Shown piece after piece: positions 8,104-13,089 of a stretch of DNA of 13,089 nucleotides. The position numbers were made by a program, and so were the translations under genes. The stretch comes from Ignavibacteria bacterium UBA961 (GTDB lineage Bacteria; Bacteroidota; Ignavibacteria; Kapaibacteriales; UBA961). Where the stretch lies: assembly GCA_002293005.1 (NCBI GenBank), contig DBCJ01000043.1:3459-16547 (forward strand), given 5' to 3'. Below the pieces are notes generated by a model that worked only from the letters and a program-made list of their open reading frames with translations, was not told the origin of the DNA and did not search any database. The first letter of the stretch is position 1; each line of letters starts with the position of its first letter.

Positions 8104-8115
8104 TGTTCATGAACA
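8104..8115. repeat. Perfect 12-bp palindrome, possible operator
   Basis: TGTTCATGAACA is a perfect palindrome 65-76 nt upstream of the T9SS gene start, sharing two bases with the right arm of the neighbouring hairpin. It could be a dimeric regulator site or part of the leader's folding. A chance occurrence cannot be excluded. Confidence 0.3.
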
Positions 8116-8270
8116 GTCTTTACAAATGGTATTATCAAAAGACTGAATACTCACGATATTTAAACGACATCTAAATCCTTAACGGACAAAGATTTACGCA
8201 TATTACTTTCATAATACGCAATTTTGCCTCGGAGAGTGGCAACCCTCCAATGAACTAAAATAGGCAAAAC
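8114..8270 (-). ncRNA. Candidate structured 5' leader RNA upstream of the T9SS cargo gene
   Basis: Read as minus-strand RNA, GUUUUGCCU (8270-8262) pairs with AGGCAAAAU (8229-8221) as 9 bp with one G·U. This encloses GGAGGGU-UGCC-ACUCUCC (8248-8231), a 7-bp hairpin with one G·U and a tetraloop. Next is GCGUAUUA-UGAAAG-UAAUAUGC (8219-8198), 8 bp with one G·U. UAAAUC/GAUUUA (8196-8191 with 8177-8172) and CAGUCUUU/AAAGACUG (8145-8138 with 8121-8114) follow. The three wobble pairs become A·C mismatches on the opposite strand, so the folds favour minus-strand RNA. The arrangement matches no riboswitch class I can name, and it may simply be a stable untranslated leader. Confidence 0.4.
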
Positions 8271-8285
8271 AGTATATTCTGACAA
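8255..8285 (-). promoter_or_regulatory. Possible Bacteroidota-type promoter of the T9SS gene
   Basis: On the minus strand TTG (8285-8283), a 20-nt spacer and TATTTTAG (8262-8255) resemble the -33 TTG / -7 TAnnTTTG arrangement, with one mismatch in the -7 element. Transcription would start near 8248 and give a leader of roughly 210 nt beginning at the GGAGGGU hairpin. That start would exclude one arm of the outer stem. The match is imperfect and tentative. Confidence 0.3.
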
Positions 8286-8366
8286 GAAAAAAAATAACCA
8301 CATCAGAATTGAAGTGTATTCAACTGTATTGATTCATGATTTGTAAAAAAATCACAATATCATACC

Positions 8367-9278
8367 TTAATCTGTAATAGATTCAATCAACAAGCGCCAT
8401 GCCAAGTCTACCTTATCCATGTTTAAAAGGACAGAAATCACATTTTCCAAGTCTTTTTGGATCATCCCTTCTTTCACAGATTGTGAAATTTCAGGGATCT
8501 TACCACACTCTTCAATGACTTGCAGTGATTTTCCAGGTTCTTTATGGGGAATTTCTTTAATACCAGCCAATTTGGCCAATTGCGCACCGGTCAGAATATT
8601 GCTATTCTTTATAAACTCAGGCAATGCATCAATTCCTATTCCATTCCATTTTGGCTTAAATACTTCAAAAATGGCATTTCCATGTGCACGACAATAATAA
8701 TCATAACCCATTCTTGCTACAAGATCTAACTTTTGCGGATCTAGTTTTCCATCGCTGAATGCATGCTCTTCTGCATGAATCTTCACCACTTCCAGAAGCA
8801 TTATATTTCCATTGCCGCCTATTTCTCGCTTCAAGGCAATACTCTCAATCAAGGCACACTCCATTTGAAATGGTGATTCCATAACCCTTGGAGCTTTTAC
8901 TTTGTGAGAATCAATTGGGTGCAAACCTGATTTTTCAAATTCATTCACATCAGGGGAAAATTCACATGAAGCAAGACTGATTTGTTCTGTCATGTCAAAA
9001 GTGACCGCATTTATCGTGCATTCACCTGTTTCAATGATATTGGTATATGTGTCTTTAATCTTGCCGGTTGCCGCAGAAATCGCTGGTCCGATGGCAATAA
9101 TCGGTGGATTTGAAGCAAATGCATTAAAGAAACTATATGGCGCAAGATTAAAAATCCCATCTTTTGAAATTGTTGAAACAAGTGCAATTGGCCTTGGAGC
9201 CACACCACTTAACAATAATTGATGCATGTCTCTTTTGGGCACTTCACCCGGGATGAATTCAAGAAATTTCTTATTCAT
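8367..9278 (-). CDS. Flavin reductase-like FMN-binding protein (DIM6/NTAB family)
   Basis: A 303-residue cytosolic flavoprotein of the flavin-reductase-like split-barrel family. The flavin-binding core spans residues about 16-200: GVAPRPIALVSTISKDG (25-41), NLAPYSFFNAFASNPPII (44-61), GECTINAVTFDM (85-96) and the nearby late strand IMLLEVVKIHAEEH (159-172). The C-terminal segment IFEVFKPKWNGIGIDALPEF (203-222), followed by NSNILTGAQLAKLAGIKEIP, is the characteristic tail of the Bacteroidota DIM6/NTAB group, with a further 55 or so helical residues after it. Members bind FMN and often reduce or oxidise small substrates; the substrate cannot be read from the sequence. Its ATG lies inside the end of the upstream ymdB gene (8-nt overlap, 9271-9278), with GAGG at 9289-9292, so the two are co-transcribed and probably translationally coupled. 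No strong terminator follows, only a T8 run at 8294-8287. Confidence 0.88.
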   Translation of the reverse strand: MNKKFLEFIPGEVPKRDMHQLLLSGVAPRPIALVSTISKDGIFNLAPYSFFNAFASNPPIIAIGPAISAATGKIKDTYTNIIETGECTINAVTFDMTEQISLASCEFSPDVNEFEKSGLHPIDSHKVKAPRVMESPFQMECALIESIALKREIGGNGNIMLLEVVKIHAEEHAFSDGKLDPQKLDLVARMGYDYYCRAHGNAIFEVFKPKWNGIGIDALPEFIKNSNILTGAQLAKLAGIKEIPHKEPGKSLQVIEECGKIPEISQSVKEGMIQKDLENVISVLLNMDKVDLAWRLLIESITD

Positions 9279-10083
9279 GGATGGATCGCCTCATTGGAGG
9301 ATACATGAATGGCTCAATACTCTCTGATTTTCCAGTTTCTCTATCGATGGTCAAGACTACGCCACTCAATTTGGCATCATTTTCAGCCATTTCATATTTA
9401 TGTGCAGTTTGTAATAGTAGTCGTTTCAGTGCCACTTCCTTACTCATTCCAAGAACGGAATCATAGGGTCCCGTCATGCCAACATCAGAAATATATGCCG
9501 TACCTCGGGGCAAAATGGTTGCATCCGCTGTTTGTATATGCGTATGCGTACCTAACACAGCGCTCGCTCGGCCATCCAAATGCCAACCCATGGAAACTTT
9601 CTCGGCAGTTGCATCTGCATGGAAATCAACAATGATTATGGGAGTTCTCTCACGCAATTTTGCAATCGCATGATCTGCTCCACGGAATGGACAGTCTATG
9701 CTTTGCATATAAGTTCTGCCTTGTAATTGCAAAACTCCAATGGCGGGCAGATTGGGCAATTCCAATATTGTCATCCCCTTCCCTGCATTTCCAGGAGGAT
9801 AATTATATGGTCTTAATACCATGGGATTCGTTGCCAAAAGAGGTCTGGATTGCCAATTTTCCCAAATATGATTTCCTGTTGTGATGACATGAGCACCCAA
9901 AGCAAATAATTCATTTGCTTCCTTCTCTGTAACACCTTTGCCATTGCAGATATTCTCTCCATTGAGAATAACGATATCTGCCTGATGTTTTTCAATGAAG
10001 CTTTTAAGGAATAATCGAATGGCATTCATCCCGGGATTCCCGACAATATCGCCAATGAAGAGTACGGTTAGTGTTTTAGACAT
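9271..10083 (-). CDS. ymdB: YmdB-family metallophosphoesterase (TIGR00282)
   Basis: A 270-residue cytosolic calcineurin-like phosphoesterase of the YmdB family. In Bacillus this enzyme hydrolyses 2',3'-cyclic nucleotides and affects motility/biofilm choice. The whole dinuclear metal centre is present: FIGDIVG (Asp12), NGEN (Glu43, Asn44), TGNHIW (Asn71, His72), DFHAD (His155) and GTHTHIQT (His180, His182). The family signature segments MQSIDCPFRGAD (126-137), YISDVGMTGP (197-206) and SVLGMSKEVALKR (209-221) are also there. Length is normal (about 260-275). The start at 10083 is the first Met of the conserved N-terminal strand. No good Shine-Dalgarno precedes it (TTACTTTCCTAT), which may mean weak or leader-dependent initiation. 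It is the first gene of a two-gene operon with the flavin-reductase protein and is divergent from the EamA transporter gene across about 100 nt. Confidence 0.93.
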   Translation of the reverse strand: MSKTLTVLFIGDIVGNPGMNAIRLFLKSFIEKHQADIVILNGENICNGKGVTEKEANELFALGAHVITTGNHIWENWQSRPLLATNPMVLRPYNYPPGNAGKGMTILELPNLPAIGVLQLQGRTYMQSIDCPFRGADHAIAKLRERTPIIIVDFHADATAEKVSMGWHLDGRASAVLGTHTHIQTADATILPRGTAYISDVGMTGPYDSVLGMSKEVALKRLLLQTAHKYEMAENDAKLSGVVLTIDRETGKSESIEPFMYPPMRRSIHE

Positions 10084-10171
10084 ATAGGAAAGTAAGATGT
10101 GAGACGGCGTAAATTACGGAATTGAATTTCATAACCATTCCAATTTCAATAAGTCGATATCTTTGCCAGAC

Positions 10172-10178
10172 AAAGGAG
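10172..10178 (+). promoter_or_regulatory. Ribosome-binding site setting the TTG start of the EamA transporter
   Basis: AAAGGAG lies 8 nt before TTG at 10187-10189. It is the best Shine-Dalgarno near the frame and supports the unusual start codon. No in-frame ATG lies close by. Confidence 0.7.
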
Positions 10179-10186
10179 CATAATAA

Positions 10187-11017
10187 TTGACACATAGCAT
10201 TTCAATTCTCTATTTATTGATAACTGCCATTCTGTGGAGCACAGGTGGCCTACTCATACAATCCATCGAGGCACATCCTTTTGCAATTGCTGGCGGAAGA
10301 AGCATCGTCGCAGGCTTACTACTATGGGCATTTTTGAGAAAACCACGCTTCACTTTTTCCAAAACACAATTGGCAGGAGCATTGTTCTATGCTCTTACTG
10401 TGATATTATTTGTCCTTGCAAATAAGCTTACAAGCGCCGCAAATGCAATATTGCTGCAATATACAGGACCAATATATGTTGCAATTTTCTCATGGATGTT
10501 CCTAAAAGAGAAAGTCACGAAGATTGATTGGATCGCAATCATAGCCGTAATTATTGGTATGTGCTTATTTTTCATTGATGAATTGTCTCCTGATGGAATA
10601 GTAGGGAATTTCATAGCAATTCTCTCAGGCATGGCCTTTGCAGGACTCGCCATTTCACTTCGCATGCAAAAAGATGAATCACCTCTTGAATCCATTCTCC
10701 TTGGAAATATTCTCACAGGCATATTCGGATTTGCTTGGCTTTATCAGTCAATGCCTCTACAACAGGATTCAATCATTGGACTGCTCCTTCTTGGCATTGT
10801 GCAATTGGGGATACCTTATATTCTCTATGCAAAAGCAATTCAACATGTGACTGCACTTGAATCTATACTCATTCCGGTACTGGAACCACTTCTCAATCCC
10901 CTTTGGGTATTTCTTGCTTCAGGCATCATTCCGGGCAAAGGAGCATTTATCGGCGGAGCAATTGTTGTGATAGCAATTTTAGGCAGAAGCCTATTGAATA
11001 CAATGAGTAAAAAATGA
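10187..11017 (+). CDS. EamA/DMT-superfamily transporter
   Basis: A 276-residue inner-membrane protein with about ten hydrophobic helices, the two-times-EamA architecture of the drug/metabolite transporter superfamily. The first repeat opens with LYLLITAILWSTGGLLIQ (9-26) and holds NAILLQYTGPIYVAIFSWMFLKEK, a typical EamA helix 3-4 pattern. The second repeat ends with ALESILIPVLEPLLNPLWVF and a final helix GGAIVVIAILGR. Members export or import small metabolites such as amino acids, purines or nucleotide sugars; substrate specificity cannot be inferred. Translation probably begins at TTG (10187), judged by the AAAGGAG upstream. The gene overlaps the following DUF5522 gene by 4 nt (ATGA, 11014-11017), so the two are almost certainly co-translated. 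Confidence 0.9.
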   Translation: MTHSISILYLLITAILWSTGGLLIQSIEAHPFAIAGGRSIVAGLLLWAFLRKPRFTFSKTQLAGALFYALTVILFVLANKLTSAANAILLQYTGPIYVAIFSWMFLKEKVTKIDWIAIIAVIIGMCLFFIDELSPDGIVGNFIAILSGMAFAGLAISLRMQKDESPLESILLGNILTGIFGFAWLYQSMPLQQDSIIGLLLLGIVQLGIPYILYAKAIQHVTALESILIPVLEPLLNPLWVFLASGIIPGKGAFIGGAIVVIAILGRSLLNTMSKK

Positions 11018-11202
11018 CGAAAGAAGAAAAAAGACTCATTGTCCAAGTGCATGAACAAACTTGCAGAGACGGCAAGGAGTATTATCGCGACCCCCTGACT
11101 GGAAACCTTGTTTTTACGAAAACAAAACACCTTCGTAGAGGATATTGCTGTAAGAATCGATGCAGACATTGTCCTTATGGGTATAATCCCGAAGCTTTAT
11201 GA
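11014..11202 (+). CDS. DUF5522-family small cysteine-rich protein
   Basis: A 62-residue protein with the DUF5522 pattern: YRDPLTGNLVFTKTKHLRRG (24-43), then YCCKNRCRHCPYGYNP. Cysteines 17, 45, 46, 50 and 53 and His52 could bind zinc or a metal cluster. The family is small, and the HxxRGxCCxxxCRHCPY signature is nearly invariant in members I recall. Function is unknown; related short proteins occur in eukaryotes as well as bacteria. There is no signal peptide, so it is probably cytosolic. The ATG overlaps the EamA stop codon (ATGA), and no independent ribosome-binding site is visible, implying translational coupling. The stop is followed by 73 nt with no evident terminator before the TonB receptor. 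Confidence 0.85.
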   Translation: MTKEEKRLIVQVHEQTCRDGKEYYRDPLTGNLVFTKTKHLRRGYCCKNRCRHCPYGYNPEAL

Positions 11203-11234
11203 TGTCTTGGATAAGAACTATCAACTCGATACCG

Positions 11235-11242
11235 TAAATTTG
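11235..11242 (+). promoter_or_regulatory. Candidate Bacteroidota -7 promoter element for the TonB-dependent receptor
   Basis: TAAATTTG is a perfect TAnnTTTG match and begins 41 nt before the receptor ATG, implying a leader of roughly 25 nt. The nearest TTG upstream (11207-11209) is 25 nt away rather than the usual 19-20, so the -33 element is poor. Confidence 0.4.
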
Positions 11243-11275
11243 CCTTAGACCATTACATTCAAACATTGAATTTCC

Positions 11276-13089
11276 ATGCGCCTTTTTTTACTGCTTTTCA
11301 CATTTGCTCAATTATTGTGTCTCAATTTGAATGCTCAATCAATCATTCGAGGCACGATAACGGATAAGTCAACGAAAAAATCTATTTCATCTGCAACTAT
11401 TCGCGTGATGGGTACATATTATGGTGCTATCTCCGATGCAAATGGAGCATATTCCATCAAGAAAATTCCTGCCGGAAAAAACTATACATTGGAAATCACG
11501 CGGATTGGTTTTCGAACAATCAAAAAAACAGGAATTGCAATTGGGAAAAAAGATACGCTCTCATTGAATTTCACGATGGAAGAGTCAAATGTCGCACTCG
11601 ACAAAGATGTAATCGTAATTGGTGAAAGACCACTCGTTGATGTTGAAGAAACGCAAAGTTTGCGTGCTGTGAATCGAGAGAATATTCAGCAGATGGTTGC
11701 AGAAAATGTTACTGATATCTTAACTCAGCAAACAGGTCTCATTTCTCAAAACAATGAAATTTTCATTCGTGGTGGTCGTGGCTATGAAGCCGCATATCTT
11801 CTTGATGGAGTTTCAATTCAAGATCCACTTGCCGGAACCGGATTTGGTTTGCAGTTGTCTGCAAATTCACTGCAAGAAGTGGAAGTAATTACAGGTGGTT
11901 TCAACCCTGAATATGGTCAGGCGACAAGTGGAATCATCAATATCAAAACACGTGAAGGCGCATCCAAATATGAAGGATCGGCTGCTCTACGCAGAGCATG
12001 GAGAATGTTCGAAAGAAGCGCAAGAGATCGCGATACGAATTCAACATTTCTGACCGATATTTTGGAATTAACTTTTTCCGGACCAGAACCAATTACATCA
12101 CAATTGCTTCCAGCACTTGGAATAACATTACCCGGTAAAATCAGTTTCTTCACAAATTTTTATGGCAATGTTTCCGATGATCTCGTTCCGGAATTTGCCA
12201 GAGCACCTGTCAAGACATCACTCTTTTCGAATGACTTTGCATTGAGACAAGACAATGCAATCAATATGATGGGTAAATTGACTTGGACATTTTCTCCTTC
12301 ACTTCGATTCACCTATACGCATACCAGAAACTTCGCATTGAATCGCAATACAAGAACCGTGCAAACAAATCTTGAATATGTACTTCCGGATCCCGGTTAT
12401 CAATTTCCTTTTCAAAGCAATTTTGATGGAGCGCTATCTTATGCAACAATGCAAAAACTGCATTCATTCACTATGTATCATTCACTCGGACCATCAACGC
12501 TGTATGAAATTCGCGTATCGAATTTCTTCACGCACTTGAAGGTTGATGCAAATGGAAGATCTTTCTCTGATTATAGAGAGCCACAAGACATTCCACAGAT
12601 TCCGGCTGACTATTATGATACCGGTGATAGCACAAGACTTGGCATTATTCCCGGTGATGGTTTTTTTGATGCAGGAAATGGTTTTATCTGGCGCGAACAT
12701 TATATGGATGAATGGACAGTACGCGGGGATCTTACGACATTACTTTCCGAAAAGAATAAAATCAAAACAGGTGTCGAATTCCGCTTTCAAGAATTACAAC
12801 AAGCCGAAATATTTTCTCCATGGCTTGGCCCGCTCGGCTTGAATAATGATATCTTCAAAACCAATGCAACAGTCGGCGCACTGTATGCGCAAAACAATAT
12901 CTCATTCAAGGGATTAATTCTCAACTATGGAATGCGATTGGATCTCTGGGCACCGGGAGCTTTGGTCGATGAAGCAATTGAGAATGAAAATATTCCGACG
13001 ATTACAGACAATCAAAGAAACTCCTATCGCGAGGGAACTTTCGGCATGTTCGGAAGAAGATGGAAAGCCCGTCTCAGTCCACGACTCGG
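11276..13089 (+). CDS. TonB-dependent outer-membrane receptor (N-terminal 604 residues; 3' end outside window)
   Basis: An open frame from ATG 11276 runs to the right edge without a stop (604 codons plus 2 nt). Residues 1-21 are a signal peptide (MRLFLLLFTFAQLLCLNLNA). Residues about 22-104 are a carboxypeptidase-regulatory-like beta-sandwich (IIRGTITDKSTKKSISSATI, GAISDANGAYSIKKIPAG), typical of Bacteroidota receptors. DVIVIGERP (111-119) is a possible TonB box. The plug spans about 125-226: VTDILTQQTGLISQNNEIFI, IRGGRGYEAAYLLDGVSI, then EVEVITGGFNPEYGQATSGI and INIKT. Beta-barrel strands follow with alternating aromatic residues (LRFTYTHTRNFALNRN, TLYEIRVSNFFTHLK). It should take up a ligand across the outer membrane with ExbBD-TonB energy. 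No SusD or other substrate clue is present, so the ligand is unknown. The next in-frame Met is M45, so M1 is the natural start. Shine-Dalgarno complementarity is poor (TTGAATTTCC). Confidence 0.9.
   Translation, partial: MRLFLLLFTFAQLLCLNLNAQSIIRGTITDKSTKKSISSATIRVMGTYYGAISDANGAYSIKKIPAGKNYTLEITRIGFRTIKKTGIAIGKKDTLSLNFTMEESNVALDKDVIVIGERPLVDVEETQSLRAVNRENIQQMVAENVTDILTQQTGLISQNNEIFIRGGRGYEAAYLLDGVSIQDPLAGTGFGLQLSANSLQEVEVITGGFNPEYGQATSGIINIKTREGASKYEGSAALRRAWRMFERSARDRDTNSTFLTDILELTFSGPEPITSQLLPALGITLPGKISFFTNFYGNVSDDLVPEFARAPVKTSLFSNDFALRQDNAINMMGKLTWTFSPSLRFTYTHTRNFALNRNTRTVQTNLEYVLPDPGYQFPFQSNFDGALSYATMQKLHSFTMYHSLGPSTLYEIRVSNFFTHLKVDANGRSFSDYREPQDIPQIPADYYDTGDSTRLGIIPGDGFFDAGNGFIWREHYMDEWTVRGDLTTLLSEKNKIKTGVEFRFQELQQAEIFSPWLGPLGLNNDIFKTNATVGALYAQNNISFKGLILNYGMRLDLWAPGALVDEAIENENIPTITDNQRNSYREGTFGMFGRRWKARLSPRL

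Larger units (their letters stand above)
8040..8366 (-). other. 327-nt intergenic region: leader/promoter of the T9SS gene
   Basis: No coding sequence is evident here. From the upstream gene towards the T9SS start (minus strand) it holds a T8 run (8294-8287) that may end the flavin-reductase transcript, a possible promoter (8255-8285), a nested stem-loop (8221-8270), a second hairpin (8198-8219), a 6-bp inverted repeat (8172-8196), an 8-bp stem with a 16-nt loop (8114-8145), a perfect 12-bp palindrome (8104-8115), then an AT-rich stretch and the ribosome-binding site. I find no perfect TAnnTTTG element on the minus strand here. Confidence 0.6.

Noticed and set aside
8221..8270. Nested stem-loop considered as the flavin-reductase terminator
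   Set aside because: No T-run follows the stem on the minus strand (AGGCAAAATTGCG). The nearest T8 run (8294-8287) precedes the structure, so it does not behave like an intrinsic terminator.
8275..8309. ATTCTGA/TCAGAAT inverted repeat around the T8 run, considered as an intrinsic terminator
   Set aside because: The stem is AT-rich with a loop of over 20 nt, and the T-run lies inside the loop rather than after the stem.
8419..9222. Several plus-strand frames opposite the flavin-reductase gene (8419-8697, 8544-8729, 8992-9222) and a minus-strand shadow at 9011-9208
   Set aside because: These are shadows of a gene with clear DIM6/NTAB motifs.
9281..10025. Open frames on both strands within ymdB (9281-9466, 9309-9635, 9476-9673, 9660-9884, minus 9813-10025)
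   Set aside because: The YmdB frame carries the full set of metal ligands. The others lack motifs and initiation signals.
10387..11169. Minus-strand frames opposite the EamA/DUF5522 pair (10387-10722, 10840-11169) and plus-strand alternative frames
   Set aside because: They are antisense to coding sequence with strong family signatures.
11917..12842. Open frames within the TonB receptor (minus 11917-12153, minus 12494-12700, plus 12543-12842)
   Set aside because: The receptor frame runs uninterrupted from 11276 to the edge with diagnostic plug motifs, so these are shadows.

Overview
The window looks like a chromosomal segment of a Bacteroidota/Chlorobiota-lineage bacterium. The best guess is an AT-rich Kapabacteria- or Ignavibacteria-like genome, but this is inference from protein families, not a marker-gene call. 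The evidence is a 1924-residue secreted protein ending in a type IX secretion (T9SS) sorting domain and starting with a GEVED domain, a TonB-dependent receptor with an N-terminal carboxypeptidase-regulatory-like domain, a perfect TAnnTTTG -7 element upstream of that receptor, and YmdB, DIM6/NTAB flavoprotein and DUF5522 homologues. The standard bacterial code fits, with TGA used as stop. I see no rRNA, tRNA, CRISPR, transposase or integrase signatures.

Layout. Positions 13-483 (+) encode a small two-helix membrane protein with a coiled-coil tail and expression-optimised codon choice. A perfect hairpin at 511-533 separates it from a convergent three-gene minus-strand operon (2181-537): a TalC-type transaldolase, an exported thioredoxin-fold protein without a CxxC, and a PaaD-like MIP18/zinc-ribbon protein. 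These three are joined by 1-nt and 4-nt overlaps. Upstream, behind its own strong terminator (2209-2244), lies the giant T9SS cargo gene (8039-2265, minus). A 327-nt intergenic stretch (8040-8366) precedes it. This stretch holds at least five inverted repeats, and three of them fold better as minus-strand RNA because of G·U wobbles, so it is a candidate structured leader.

Next comes a minus-strand pair with an 8-nt overlap: a YmdB-type metallophosphoesterase (10083-9271) and a flavin-reductase-like FMN protein (9278-8367). Divergent from it is a plus-strand pair with a 4-nt overlap: an EamA/DMT transporter with a TTG start (10187-11017) and a 62-residue DUF5522 cysteine-rich protein (11014-11202). 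The right edge is the first 604 codons of a TonB-dependent outer-membrane receptor (from 11276), which runs off the window.

How they fit together: two envelope systems (T9SS cargo and TonB receptor) flank a set of housekeeping or accessory operons. The operon partners are unusual combinations: transaldolase with PaaD and no PaaABCE in sight, and EamA with DUF5522. The most interesting leads are the structured leader of the T9SS gene, a cysteine-free amidotransferase-like domain inside the T9SS cargo, the tal/Trx-like/paaD coupling and the DUF5522 partnership. I found no clear defence or mobile system.
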